A stretch of DNA of 64,000 bases from Paraburkholderia caledonica NBRC 102488 (lineage in GTDB: Bacteria; Pseudomonadota; Gammaproteobacteria; Burkholderiales; Burkholderiaceae), in NCBI RefSeq assembly GCF_000685095.1, contig NZ_BAYE01000024.1:1-64000 (forward strand), in the 5' to 3' direction. This document shows positions 48,002 to 57,492 of the stretch, piece after piece (within the stretch, counting starts at the first letter, position 1; each line of letters starts with the position of its first letter). The translations under genes and the position numbers were made by a program. Below the pieces are notes generated by a model. That model had not been told where the DNA came from. It saw only the letters and a program-made list of their open reading frames with translations, and did not search any database.

Positions 48002-49603
48002 TCACATTGCCTTCTTGAACGGCGCGCCCGAATGCTCGCGCAACTCGTTGAACACGATTTTCGGCCATGCCTTCTGCGCAACTTCGATCTCCGACACATG
48101 CGAGGCCAGATACGTGGGCGCGTCGGATGCATCGAGCGCGATGCGTGCGGCGTATGAATCGGTGAAGCGGCGCAGTTCCGCAGGGTCGTCGCATGTCACC
48201 CAGCGGGACATGCGGTAACGCGCGGGCGCCATGCGCACGTCGACCTTGTATTCGGTCGACAGACGGTGCGACACGACTTCGAACTGCAGTTGGCCAACCG
48301 CCCCCAGAATCATCAAACCGCCCACTTCGGGACGGAAAACCTGAATCGCGCCTTCCTCGCCAAGCTGCTTGAGCGCCTCGCCCAGTTGCTTTGCGCGCAT
48401 TGGGTCGACCACCTCGACGGTCTGGAAAATTTCCGGCGCGAAGAACGGTAGTCCGACGAACTGCAGCGCCTCGCCTTCCGTCAGCGTATCGCCGAGGCTC
48501 AGCGTGCCGTGATTCGGAATACCGATGATGTCGCCCGGATAAGCCTCACTCACCGTCTCGCGCCGCTGCGACAGGAACGTCACAACGTTATTCGCGCGAA
48601 AAGTCTTGTTCGAACGCGTCACCTTCACGGCCATGCCGCGCTCGAAACGTCCCGAACACACACGAATGAACGCCACGCGGTCGCGGTGCGCCAGATCCAT
48701 GTTCGCCTGCACCTTGAAAACGACGCCGGTGAACTTCGGCTCGTCCGGCATCACCGGACGCTGCACCGTCATGCGCATCGACGGCGGCGGTGCCAGGTCG
48801 ACCAGCGCGTCGAGAATTTCTTTCACGCCGAAGTTGTTGATCGCCGAGCCGAACAGCACCGGCGATTGCTGACCGGCAAGAAACTGCTCGCGGTCGAAAT
48901 CGGGCGTTGCGCCGGTGATCAGATCGATCTCTTCCTTTGCCTTGGTCCAGCTATGGCCGAAACGGCGCTCGCCTTCTTCATCGCTCAACGCTTGTAGCGT
49001 TTCAACCGCGCCGCCGGCCGTGTCCTGGCCGGCCCGGAACACACGAACCTGATCGCGCTGGATGTCGTAGACGCCCTGGAATTCCTTGCCCATGCCGATC
49101 GGCCACGTGAACGGCACCGCCGCGACGCCGAGATGCTGCTCGATCTCGTCGAGCAGTTCGAGCGGCTCGCGCACTTCACGGTCGAGCTTGTTGATGAAGG
49201 TGACGATCGGCGTCTTGCGGCTGCGGCAAACTTCGAGCAGCTTCAGCGTCTGCGCTTCGACACCGTTCGCGCCGTCGATCACCATCACAGCGGCATCGAC
49301 CGCGGTCAGCACGCGATACGTGTCTTCGGAGAAGTCTTCGTGGCCCGGCGTGTCGAGCAGATTAATAACCGCATCGCCGTACTCGAACTGCATCACCGAA
49401 CTCGCGACAGAAATGCCGCGCTGCTTTTCGATTTCCATCCAGTCGGAAGTCGCGTAGCGATTGCTCTTGCGGCCCTTCACGGTGCCCGCGATCTGAATCG
49501 CGCCCGAAAACAGCAGGAGCTTTTCGGTCAGCGTGGTTTTGCCCGCGTCCGGGTGGGAAATGACCGCAAAGGTGCGGCGGCGTTTGAGTTCGGAGACTGA
49601 CAT
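48002..49603 (-). CDS. prfC: peptide chain release factor 3
   Basis: 533 residues, full length for RF3. The GTPase motifs are G1 HPDAGKTTLTEKLL, G3 DTPGHEDFSEDTYRVL and G4 NKLDRE. The C-terminal part shows VGQLQFEVVSHRLSTEYKVD. RF3 recycles RF1/RF2 from the ribosome after stop-codon hydrolysis. Upstream from 49604 is a 350-base gene-free stretch that should hold its promoter. Confidence 0.97.
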   Translation of the reverse strand: MSVSELKRRRTFAVISHPDAGKTTLTEKLLLFSGAIQIAGTVKGRKSNRYATSDWMEIEKQRGISVASSVMQFEYGDAVINLLDTPGHEDFSEDTYRVLTAVDAAVMVIDGANGVEAQTLKLLEVCRSRKTPIVTFINKLDREVREPLELLDEIEQHLGVAAVPFTWPIGMGKEFQGVYDIQRDQVRVFRAGQDTAGGAVETLQALSDEEGERRFGHSWTKAKEEIDLITGATPDFDREQFLAGQQSPVLFGSAINNFGVKEILDALVDLAPPPSMRMTVQRPVMPDEPKFTGVVFKVQANMDLAHRDRVAFIRVCSGRFERGMAVKVTRSNKTFRANNVVTFLSQRRETVSEAYPGDIIGIPNHGTLSLGDTLTEGEALQFVGLPFFAPEIFQTVEVVDPMRAKQLGEALKQLGEEGAIQVFRPEVGGLMILGAVGQLQFEVVSHRLSTEYKVDVRMAPARYRMSRWVTCDDPAELRRFTDSYAARIALDASDAPTYLASHVSEIEVAQKAWPKIVFNELREHSGAPFKKAM

Positions 49604-49953
49604 CGGGTCTGGCGGTCACAGATAGGGGTTCGGCGGTCTTCGGAAGCTTGTGGCCTCCGGGCTGCCACGCGTGGCGCGGCGGCGTCGAACTGCGGGAGTC
49701 GGGTCGGGAACCCGCATCACTATGGCAACCGGGCCGCGTCGGAAAACAGGTCGGGAACGAACGTTCGACAATACGGATAATCGCCAGCGCAGAACAGCGC
49801 AGGGAACGAATGATACACGCCGGGACGGCGGACGTGGGAAAGCCGCCCGCGAGGGGCGGCCGGCCGGCGCAACTGTCATAAACGTTCGCCGGGCGGTGAA
49901 GCGGCTACCCCTGCCCCGAAACCGCGCCGCCGCCCGGCTACACACTTCGTGTC
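49604..49953. other. gap without a recognised gene
   Basis: 350 bases between prfC and the MFS transporter gene. Open frames are Arg/Pro-rich and lack family features. No strong hairpin with a T run was seen. Confidence 0.5.
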
Positions 49954-51336
49954 CTAGCCGCCGCTCGCTTCGGTCAACGTCAAATGTTTAGTCTCCGGCG
50001 CCCAGGCAATCGAAACGATCATGCCGACCAGCAGCACGGCCGCGAGCACGAACATTGTGATGTGAAAGCCGAGCGTGGCGATGCCGAGCGGCAACAGAAA
50101 CGTACCCACTGCGGAGCCGAGACGGCTGCAAGCAATAGCTAGTCCGACGCCGCAGGCGCGTACTTCGGTGGGAAAACACTCAGGCGGGAACACGCCGACC
50201 AGGTTTGAGAATGCCGACATGGTCAGCGTGAAAATGCCGAACGCGACAATCAGGGCGAGCGTCGCCGATTCCGGCAGCAAGCTGAGTGCGATCAGCGACA
50301 CGCAGGTCACCGCGAATGAGCCGATCAGAAAAACGCGCCGCGGCAGTTTGATCGTGAGCCAGATACCGATCAGCGCGCCAAGCACGAGAAAGCCGTTCAG
50401 CAGCAAATCCGCGCCTGAATCGTTGTTCAGATGAATCGCCTTCAGGATAGTCGGCAAGAACGTGTAGACCGCGAAATACGGAATCACGAGGCACACAAAA
50501 AACGCGCAGTTGAATATAGTCCGGCGAATCAGGTCTTTCTCGAAGAGACGCATGAAGCCGCCAGCCGATTGCGCGTGCTGGTCTTGAGCGCCGTCGAGCG
50601 TGACGTTCTCGCCGAAGTGCTTGAGCACGACTGACCTCGCCTCCGCAATCCTGCCTTTGCCGAGCAGCCAGCGCGGCGACTCGGGCGTGCCCATACGCAA
50701 CACCAGCACGGTCAGCGCCGGAACGCCCGCAGACGCGAGCAGCCAGCGCCAGGCATCGGGCGAGGCGTCGGCGTAATGCATGCCGAGCACGTTCGCCACC
50801 ACGTAACCAATCGTCCATACGACGCTAAACGACCCGAGCAACGTTCCGCGATGCTTACGCGGCGAGAATTCCGCGAGAATCGCGTGTCCCACCGCAAAAT
50901 CGCCGCCCATGCCGAAGCCGATCAATACGCGCAGCAAACAGAGTTCGAAAGGCGAGTGCACATAGAACTGCGCAAACGCGGCCACGGTGATGATGACAAA
51001 GCTCAACAGAAAGATCTTTTGCCGCCCGAGCCGATCCGACAGCCAACCGAACACGAGGCTTCCAAAGAAAATGCCCATCAGCGCCGAACTGCCGATCATG
51101 CCCATCCAGAATGCGTCGAGCGGCATTTGACGATTCATCGCGGCGAGCGCGTAGCCGATCGTGCCGAGCGCGAAACCTTCGGTGAAGTGCGCGCCGAACG
51201 TGAGGCCGGCGATCTTCACGTGGAACGCGTTCAGCGGCACGTCGTCGATGGAAATGGGGCGGTTCGCGGGCGGCGCCGCAGCCGGGAAAGTGGGGGCGAG
51301 GCCGAGACGGCTCGCCTGGACATCCTGATTACTCAC
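49954..51336 (-). CDS. MFS transporter, sugar/organic-acid symporter type
   Basis: 460 residues, 12 predicted membrane helices. The loop 2-3 signature GWLSDRLGRQKIF is present, as are RVLIGFGMGGDFAVGHAILA and PESPRWLLGKGR. This resembles the general sugar porter/aromatic acid:H+ symporter-like group with importer function. It is the last gene of the leftward fae-AKR-ALDH operon, 72 bases after the ALDH gene, and probably brings in the substrate of that pathway. The substrate is unknown. Confidence 0.9.
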   Translation of the reverse strand: MSNQDVQASRLGLAPTFPAAAPPANRPISIDDVPLNAFHVKIAGLTFGAHFTEGFALGTIGYALAAMNRQMPLDAFWMGMIGSSALMGIFFGSLVFGWLSDRLGRQKIFLLSFVIITVAAFAQFYVHSPFELCLLRVLIGFGMGGDFAVGHAILAEFSPRKHRGTLLGSFSVVWTIGYVVANVLGMHYADASPDAWRWLLASAGVPALTVLVLRMGTPESPRWLLGKGRIAEARSVVLKHFGENVTLDGAQDQHAQSAGGFMRLFEKDLIRRTIFNCAFFVCLVIPYFAVYTFLPTILKAIHLNNDSGADLLLNGFLVLGALIGIWLTIKLPRRVFLIGSFAVTCVSLIALSLLPESATLALIVAFGIFTLTMSAFSNLVGVFPPECFPTEVRACGVGLAIACSRLGSAVGTFLLPLGIATLGFHITMFVLAAVLLVGMIVSIAWAPETKHLTLTEASGG

Positions 51337-51408
51337 GCTGTCTCCTTGATTTATTGGCTTTTTCGAGCGGAGAACGCCATGCGCTCCCGCCCATATGAGG
51401 TCCGACGA

Positions 51409-52848
51409 TCAGCGTCCGAGGCCGCCCATCATCATGTATTTGAGTTCGGTGTATTCATCGAGCCCATACTTCGATCCTTCGCGGCCGAGGCCCGATTGCT
51501 TGACGCCGCCAAACGGCGCGACTTCGGTGGACAGAATCCCTTCGTTGATGCCGACCATGCCGCTTTCGAGCGCCTCGCCCACCCGCCACGCACGCGCCAG
51601 ATCGCGCGTATAGAAGTACGCGGACAGCCCGAACGGCGTCGCGTTGGCCGCGGCCACGACTTCGTCTTCGGTCTTGAAGCGAAAACACGCGGCGACCGGT
51701 CCAAAGGTCTCTTCGTGCGCAATCAGCATCGAACTGGTTGCATCGACCAGAACCGTCGGCTCATAAAAGGTGCCGCCAAGCGCATGCGGCTTTGCGCCGG
51801 CCAGCACCTTCGCGCCCTTTTGCAACGCGTCGGCCACATGCGCCTCGACCTTCGTCAGCGCGGCCTGATTGATCAGCGGCCCTTGTTCGACGTCGCCTTG
51901 CAACGCGTTGCCCACGCGCATCGTGCGCGCCGCCTGCGCGAGCGCCAGCGTGAACGCATCGTAAATGCCGTCCTGCACGTAGAAGCGATTGACGCACACG
52001 CAGGTTTGTCCCGTGTTGCGGAACTTGGACGCCATTGCGCCCTGCACGGCGGCGTCGAGATCCGCGTCGTCGAACACGATGAACGGCGCGTTGCCGCCCA
52101 ACTCCAGCGAAAGCTTCTTCAACGTATCCGCCGACTGCTTCGCGAGCAGCTTGCCCACGCGCGTGGAGCCCGTGAACGAGAGCTTGCGCACTACGCCGGA
52201 CTCGGTGAGCGCGCCGCCAATTGCGACGGCATCGCCGGAGACCACGTTGAACACCCCCGGCGGAATGCCCGCCTTCTCTGCGAGCACGGCCAGCGCCAAC
52301 GCGGACAGCGGCGTTTCCTCGGAGGGCTTGAGCACCATCGTGCAACCCGCCGCCAGCGCGGGACCCGCCTTGCGCGTGATCATCGCGAGTGGAAAATTCC
52401 ACGGCGTGATGGCCGCGACCACGCCGACCGGTTCGCGCGTCACGATGATTTTCGCGTTCGGATTCGGACTCGGAATCACGTCGCCATATGCGCGCTTCGC
52501 TTCTTCGGCGAACCATTCGAAGAAGCTCGCCGCATAGCCGACTTCGCCACGCGCTTCGGCGAGCGGCTTGCCTTGTTCGCGGGTCAATAGCGCAGCAAGC
52601 GCATCGCGATGCTCGAGCATCAACTCGCCCCAACGCTTGACGCGCGCGCTGCGCTCTTTAGCCGTCAACGAGCGCCACGCGGGAAACGCCCGTTCCGCGG
52701 CGGCAATGGCTTGCGTCGCCTCCGCCGCGCCGCCCTTAGCCACTTGCGCGATCACTTCGCCTGTCGCGGGATTGAGCACGGGATAAGTGCTTGCGCCTTC
52801 GTACCACTCGCCGCCGATGTAATGCCCTGTCCGGAGAAATTCGTTCAT
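51409..52848 (-). CDS. aldehyde dehydrogenase, succinate-semialdehyde dehydrogenase-like
   Basis: 479 residues from ATG 52848. The NAD(P)-binding ITPWNFPLAMITRKAGPALA, LELGGNAPFIVFDDADLDAA (general-base Glu) and catalytic Cys in GQTCVC are all present, as is the C-terminal PFGGVKQSGLGREGSKYGLD. The closest branch is GabD-type, with broad aldehyde use. Its start overlaps the AKR stop by four bases (ATGA), so translation is coupled. In this operon it would oxidise an aldehyde made by, or from, the other enzymes. Confidence 0.92.
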   Translation of the reverse strand: MNEFLRTGHYIGGEWYEGASTYPVLNPATGEVIAQVAKGGAAEATQAIAAAERAFPAWRSLTAKERSARVKRWGELMLEHRDALAALLTREQGKPLAEARGEVGYAASFFEWFAEEAKRAYGDVIPSPNPNAKIIVTREPVGVVAAITPWNFPLAMITRKAGPALAAGCTMVLKPSEETPLSALALAVLAEKAGIPPGVFNVVSGDAVAIGGALTESGVVRKLSFTGSTRVGKLLAKQSADTLKKLSLELGGNAPFIVFDDADLDAAVQGAMASKFRNTGQTCVCVNRFYVQDGIYDAFTLALAQAARTMRVGNALQGDVEQGPLINQAALTKVEAHVADALQKGAKVLAGAKPHALGGTFYEPTVLVDATSSMLIAHEETFGPVAACFRFKTEDEVVAAANATPFGLSAYFYTRDLARAWRVGEALESGMVGINEGILSTEVAPFGGVKQSGLGREGSKYGLDEYTELKYMMMGGLGR

Positions 52849-53882
52849 GCCGCTTTCTCCAGCTTCTCGGCGAACGCGTCTTGCGCAAGCCTCGGCTCGC
52901 GCGCGATGCGCTTGCCAGCGGTGTAGTCGTTGATCAGATCGCACGGCGTGTAATTGCGTTCGAGCTCGAAGACCTCTTCGTCGGACAGCGCCGTGCCGAG
53001 CGCGGCGATCGCGCTGTCGAACTGCGCCGGCGTGTCCGCGCCGACGAGCATGCTCGCCACGCCTTCGTGCCTGAGCACCCACGCCTGGGCGATCTGCGCC
53101 GCGGACACGCCGCGCCGGGCGGCCACGCGCGCCACCGACGCCGCAATCTGCCGCGACACATCATCGCCATACATTTGCGCGGTGAAAAAGTCGGTCTGAT
53201 TGCGCGTCGAGTTGGCGTCGCTTGTTAGCAACCCGCGCGCAAGCGGGCTGAACACGGAGACACCGACGCCCTGATCCTTGCAATACGGGATCATCTCGCG
53301 CTCTTCCTCGCGATATGCGAGGTTCAGCTGTAACTGCATGTTGATCGGCTTATGCCAGCCGTTGCGCTCGCAAACCTGCATGATCTTCGCGAACTGCCAC
53401 GTGTACATGGTGGAGACGCCGATATAGCGTGCCTTGCCCGCACGCACGATGTCGTTGAGCGCGCCCATGGTTTCCTCGACCGGCGTGTTCACGTCGAAGA
53501 AATGCAGCATGTAGATGTCGACGTAATCCATCCCAAGGCGAGCAAGCGACCCGTCGATGCCGTCCATGATGTGCTTGCGCGAATGACCACCCGCGTTCTG
53601 GTATGTGCCCATGTCGTAGCCGACTTTGGTCGTCACGACAATCTCCTCGCGGCGCGCAAGGCGCTTCAGAATGCGGCCGACGACTTCTTCGCCGACGCCC
53701 GTCGAATAGAAATCGGCGAGGTCGATGAAATTGACGCCGGCTTCCAGCGCATGGCGAACGATCGGCTCGCTGCGCGCCTCGTCGAAAATCCAGGGCTTCC
53801 ATTGGGGCGTGCCCATGTTCATCGTGCCTAGGCACAGACGCGAAACCTTCAGGCCGGATTGGCCGAGGCGAATGTATTCCAT
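52845..53882 (-). CDS. aldo/keto reductase, YajO/AKR11-12-like
   Basis: 345 residues. The catalytic tetrad is D54 and Y59 (FIDLADFYSTG), K86 (TTKVGYD) and H127 (MLHFFD). MEYIRLGQSGLKVSRLCLGT is the standard opening strand. Members reduce or oxidise small aldehydes, ketones or sugars with NADP(H). It follows the fae homologue by 52 bases and overlaps the ALDH gene. It is a different subfamily from the aldose dehydrogenase at 39749-40789. Confidence 0.92.
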   Translation of the reverse strand: MEYIRLGQSGLKVSRLCLGTMNMGTPQWKPWIFDEARSEPIVRHALEAGVNFIDLADFYSTGVGEEVVGRILKRLARREEIVVTTKVGYDMGTYQNAGGHSRKHIMDGIDGSLARLGMDYVDIYMLHFFDVNTPVEETMGALNDIVRAGKARYIGVSTMYTWQFAKIMQVCERNGWHKPINMQLQLNLAYREEEREMIPYCKDQGVGVSVFSPLARGLLTSDANSTRNQTDFFTAQMYGDDVSRQIAASVARVAARRGVSAAQIAQAWVLRHEGVASMLVGADTPAQFDSAIAALGTALSDEEVFELERNYTPCDLINDYTAGKRIAREPRLAQDAFAEKLEKAA

Positions 53883-53934
53883 GAAAGGTGTCTCCTTGCA
53901 GATCGGGTACGGCTGCTTTCGATCGAGGCCGCGA

Positions 53935-54459
53935 TCAGCGTTGTTTGGGGGTGTAGAACGGGTTCGAGACGTCGCGCGCGGCGGCGAACACTTCGTCGCG
54001 ATGCGGCAAGCCTTTCATCGCGGCAAGGATCGCGTTTCTGCATGCGCGGTAGTTGTTTTCGAAGACGGCGTCGAGATCGTCTGTCCCTGGATTGACCCAG
54101 TTCGCGGACACGACAACCCAATCGTTCTCCGCTTCCGGAGGCAGCGTGCCGTTCTCCAACGACTCGGCCACCGCCTTCGCGATACCGGCTTGCGACGCGC
54201 CCCAGGTTGCGTTGCCATGGAAGTCGCTGCCGATCTGCGCCTTGTTCACGTAGAGCGTCAAAGGCTTGGTCGGCACGCCCGGACGCGCGATCACGACAAA
54301 CGGCGCGTGACCAGCGGAAGGCGTCGCCAACGCAGTGGCGAACGCCTGGCCCGCCGGGCCGTTACGCGGGCCGACCAGCACGTTGATATGCGCGAGGTTG
54401 ACGCCCGGTCCTTCGAATCCTTCGCCAATAAAAAGCTGTTTGTCCGTCGATACGCTCAT
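53935..54459 (-). CDS. fae: formaldehyde-activating enzyme (Fae) family protein
   Basis: 174 residues from ATG 54459 (MSVSTDKQLFIGEGF), a normal Fae length. The catalytic histidine is H24 in NLAHINVLVG, with GPAGQAFATALATPSAGHAP, VVIARPGVPTKPLTLYVNKA and GASQAGIAKAVAESLENGTL. Fae joins formaldehyde to tetrahydromethanopterin. No H4MPT biosynthesis or oxidation genes lie in the window. Instead it leads an operon with an AKR, an ALDH and an MFS porter. It may detoxify formaldehyde released by that pathway or act as an aldehyde-binding paralogue. An upstream in-frame extension is possible but has no ribosome site. Confidence 0.9.
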   Translation of the reverse strand: MSVSTDKQLFIGEGFEGPGVNLAHINVLVGPRNGPAGQAFATALATPSAGHAPFVVIARPGVPTKPLTLYVNKAQIGSDFHGNATWGASQAGIAKAVAESLENGTLPPEAENDWVVVSANWVNPGTDDLDAVFENNYRACRNAILAAMKGLPHRDEVFAAARDVSNPFYTPKQR

Positions 54460-54554
54460 GGTCTTTCCGTCAAGTTGAGTGGATGACCGATTGTGGCGTT
54501 CGGCATCCGCGACCATGTATCGATGAGTTTTGATCCGGGGTATGAGGCGAACTC

Positions 54555-54980
54555 AACTCCGGGTTTGTCCGGACCGCATAAAGAGAGCGGCGTGTTCGAG
54601 CAAAGCGGAACACGCGCAAAGGTGAGGGTTTTCGGGAGTTGCGACGTCGCGCCGCGCACGACGGCGAAAGGTGAGCACGCGCGAAGAGGTTCCTGCACCA
54701 ACGACGCGGCGTTGCTCGCGCGTCGGCGTGTACGAAGCGAACGCAGAGCCGCGTTGGCATCGCCGCAAACGATTCTTCGTACAGCCTGGGAACGCCCGCC
54801 AGCAAAGGCTGGCGCGCGTTTCGGACATGTCGGTGAGGCGCGATCCCTTGTGCGCACTCACCTCGGTTCGGGTGCGCGCGGTGAAGAAGCCAGGCTCACC
54901 GAAGTATGTGGACCAAGGGCAGCCGGTCCAGTGCGTGGACTCCAGGTTTGACCTAAAGGTGAGCGTTTTCGGGGAATGGT
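54555..54980. repeat. structured non-coding element with repeated AAAGGTGAG boxes
   Basis: A 592-base gap (54460-55051) without a convincing gene holds a block of nested structure. AAAGGTGAGNGTTTTCGGG occurs at 54618-54636 and again at 54955-54973, 337 bases apart in the same direction; a shorter AAAGGTGAG copy lies at 54667. Perfect hairpins include GCGTGTTC/GAACACGC (54590-54597, 54608-54615) and CGCCAGC/GCTGGCG (54797-54803, 54808-54814). A longer-range stem is TGTACGAA/TTCGTACA (54729-54736, 54776-54783). All six frames give compositionally odd residues. I believe similar stretches recur in Paraburkholderia genomes, from memory only. It may be a dispersed repeat or a structured RNA. Confidence 0.55.
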
Positions 54981-55051
54981 AGCGGTGCAGAAAAGTCGAA
55001 GCGCAACATCACTTTAGCAATGCGGACGACCCGGCGCCTGTGAAGCGCACC

Positions 55052-55342
55052 CTACACTTCGATCAGAAAACGCTCGCGATTCTTGCCCGCGAGCCACGCA
55101 GGCGAGCGCCCGCGGCCGCTCCAGGTCTCGCCGGTTTTCGGGTTGCGATACTTGGCGACCGAAGCGGCTTTGCGCGCAACGGTGCGTGTGTTCGCGAAAC
55201 CGAGCTCTTCGGCGGTCAGGTCGTACTCGGCGATCTTCTGTTTGATGTCGGCGATCGCTTGCGCGATCTCCTTGTCACGAGCCGCCGCAACTTCCTTGTG
55301 AAGCTTTTCGAGCTGAGCGGTCAACTGCTTGTATGAGGCCAT
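55052..55342 (-). CDS. H-NS family nucleoid protein
   Basis: 96 residues. The N-terminal coiled coil (QLTAQLEKLHKEVAAARDKE) allows dimers; the C-terminal DNA-binding part has YRNPKTGETWSGRGRSPAWL, the H-NS signature with a GRG minor-groove motif. It silences AT-rich or foreign DNA and bends the chromosome. Burkholderia genomes carry many small paralogues of this kind. It is next to the structured element at 54.6-55.0 kb. Confidence 0.95.
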   Translation of the reverse strand: MASYKQLTAQLEKLHKEVAAARDKEIAQAIADIKQKIAEYDLTAEELGFANTRTVARKAASVAKYRNPKTGETWSGRGRSPAWLAGKNRERFLIEV

Positions 55343-55469
55343 CGCGAATGCTCCCGTTGATTGTGGCGAACCGAAGTGCGGACGCTATCAGACAAATAAA
55401 TTGCCGGATAGAGAGCCCTTCATTGTCCAGCGCTAAAAGTGCGGCCGGTCATCGCCGAAGCATGCGCAC

Positions 55470-56669
55470 TCAATCGTCTATTGCATCGTACACGCGGCGC
55501 TCGAAGTCGACTGCCATCGGAAACGGCTCGATCGAACGGCGCTGGATCAGCATGATGCCGATCAGGTCCTCGACCGGATCGGCGAACCAGCTTGTGCCGA
55601 AAGCACCCGGCCAACCGAAGGAGCCGGTTGAGCGATAGCCTTGGGGGAGTTGCTGCGCCGGATCGTCGACGATCGACAAACCGAGGCCGAAGCCCTGGCC
55701 CGCCCACATCACATGACCGAACGCCGGGAGGCGGCGTTGATCGCGAGTCAGAAAATTCGAGCGCATCAGATCGACCGAACGATGCGACAGCAAGCGCACA
55801 TCGCCGACACGTCCACGCCGCAAAAGCAACTGCGCGAACTGCAGATAGTCCTGAGCAGTGGAGACGAGCCCCCCGCCACCGCTCTGAAACCGCGCCGGAT
55901 TGGCCCAGCGGCTCGCGGACGCATGATCCTCGACCACACGCTGCCGCGTTTCCGGATCGACGCCATACGCGGTAGCCAGACGGGCGAGCTGCGGCTCGGG
56001 CACCCAGAACGCGGTGTCGCGCATGCCCAGCGGCTCGAAGATGCGCGTGCGGAAAAACTCCCCCAGCGGCATGCCGCTCACTCTCGCGATCAGCGCGCCG
56101 AGCACATCGGTGGCGATGCCGTAGTGCCAGCGCGAGCCCGGCTGAAACATCAGCGGCAATTGGGCGATGCGCTCGAGCCACGCGTTCACATCGCCGTGCC
56201 CATCGACGCCGTTGAAAGCCGTCGCGTACGCCTGTGCCAGCGGGCCGGTCGCGGTGAAGTGGTATGCGAAGCCCGCGCGATGCGTCAACAGATCGAGCAC
56301 GGTCAGCGGCGTCCGCACAGGATCGGTCGCATCGAGCGGACCGCCGGGATCACGCAACACGCGCGGCGACGACAGTTCGGGCAACCACTGCGCGATGGGC
56401 GAGTCGAGCGCCAGCCGATCCTCTTCGATCAGCATGAGAATGGCGGCGCTCGTCACCGGCTTGGTCATCGACGCGATGCGAAACAGCGTGTCGCGCTCCA
56501 TCGGCAACTGCGCGGCTTCGTCGCGCAGACCGAGTGCCTCGAAGTAGCCGGTTTCGCCGCGGCGCCAGACGAGCGCCACCGCGCCGGCCACATCGCCCCG
56601 GTCCACGAAACCCTGCAAGGTGCGCGTCAGGGCTGTCAGCCGAGCTGACGAAAATCCAGCTACTTGCAT
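55470..56669 (-). CDS. serine hydrolase, beta-lactamase class C/EstB-like
   Basis: 399 residues. The nucleophile motif SMTK (67-70) and the tyrosine region WHYGIATDVLGALI fit the S-x-x-K/Y-x-x pair of class C fold enzymes; a late WAGQGFGLGLSIV takes the place of KTG. No signal peptide, so it should act in the cytoplasm. Such proteins are mostly esterases or peptidases, and antibiotic hydrolysis is unlikely. It is monocistronic. Confidence 0.9.
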   Translation of the reverse strand: MQVAGFSSARLTALTRTLQGFVDRGDVAGAVALVWRRGETGYFEALGLRDEAAQLPMERDTLFRIASMTKPVTSAAILMLIEEDRLALDSPIAQWLPELSSPRVLRDPGGPLDATDPVRTPLTVLDLLTHRAGFAYHFTATGPLAQAYATAFNGVDGHGDVNAWLERIAQLPLMFQPGSRWHYGIATDVLGALIARVSGMPLGEFFRTRIFEPLGMRDTAFWVPEPQLARLATAYGVDPETRQRVVEDHASASRWANPARFQSGGGGLVSTAQDYLQFAQLLLRRGRVGDVRLLSHRSVDLMRSNFLTRDQRRLPAFGHVMWAGQGFGLGLSIVDDPAQQLPQGYRSTGSFGWPGAFGTSWFADPVEDLIGIMLIQRRSIEPFPMAVDFERRVYDAIDD

Positions 56670-56747
56670 GTCGATGGTGTGTCCTGGCTTAAGCGTCGTC
56701 TATAGACGATAACGAGATGGCAGCGAGTTTGCAGCGCGCAGTGCCGG

Positions 56748-56951
56748 TCAGGCTTTCTGACGCTCTTCCAATGCCGCGAGTGCGGCATTAAGACGTTTGA
56801 TGCGACTGGCCTGTGTCGGCATGCGAACCGAGCCGGAAACCGAATCGATGCGATTACGCCAATACGACAGCGGTATGCGGTCTTCGGCGGAAATGTGCGA
56901 AATGACGTGTTCGAGATGTTGGATGTCTTTTTCGAGTTGGTGATGATTCAT
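56748..56951 (-). CDS. small hypothetical protein
   Basis: 67 residues, starting with a His-rich helix (NHHQLEKDIQHLEHVISHIS) and ending in a second helix (RIKRLNAALAALEERQKA) with a central PLSYWRNRID. The two-helix pattern and clean start with GGGGAAAAG upstream suggest a real protein. Function unknown. Confidence 0.65.
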   Translation of the reverse strand: MNHHQLEKDIQHLEHVISHISAEDRIPLSYWRNRIDSVSGSVRMPTQASRIKRLNAALAALEERQKA

Positions 56952-57492
56952 TCTTTTCCCCGGAATACTCGTTGACTCAATCGAAACGCAATGAAAAGCG
57001 CAACTGTGCCGTGTCTAACGTCCACTCCCGTTAGTCGGCAACTTCTTCCTCGCTTTTGCCGTGCGGTCTATTTATTCGGCAAAAGCTGCTGGTCGCATGC
57101 GCTGGCGAACCTGTTAAAACAGAATACTGCCGCGGGATTTCATGTTCCGTTACCTGCCGCACCGACTTCGCTTCAGTGCGAAAAAATACCGTGACTTTTT
57201 ATGGATGTCGATCCATTAGGAATAAAAACCAACGTCGCTGATTAATATGCGAGTGGCATAGACACAATTTTGTCTCCCACGCATTAGACGCATATATTTA
57301 TGACGTTCGTGCACTTTTGAAAGAACGCCCTCAGCGCAATAGTTCGCCGCTAAAGGCCGTAAGCATTTTGAGCAGCGAGTTATGCGTGACCGGCGTACAA
57401 ATTGGGCTACGCAGCCCGGGCAAGACTTTTGGACCAAAGGCAGTCGAACACTGCCTCCGGTCCGCACCCGTAATGGCGCGGCCGCAGCACTA
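56952..57492. other. relatively A/T-rich gap without a recognised gene
   Basis: 541 bases, clearly less GC-rich than the rest (for example 57140-57310). Open frames are short and without features. A dip like this next to an H-NS gene region could be an H-NS target or a relic of acquired DNA. No RNA gene was recognised. Confidence 0.5.

Noticed and set aside
49616..49945. 109-codon frame in the gap before prfC
   Set aside because: Arg/Pro-rich shadow-like composition and no ribosome site.
54493..54951. 152-codon plus-strand frame in the structured gap
   Set aside because: Compositionally odd and interrupted by strong hairpins and repeats; the region looks non-coding in all frames.
55470..56669. 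Serine hydrolase as an antibiotic-resistance beta-lactamase
   Set aside because: It has the SxxK fold but no signal peptide and no KTG motif, so an esterase/peptidase-like role is more likely.
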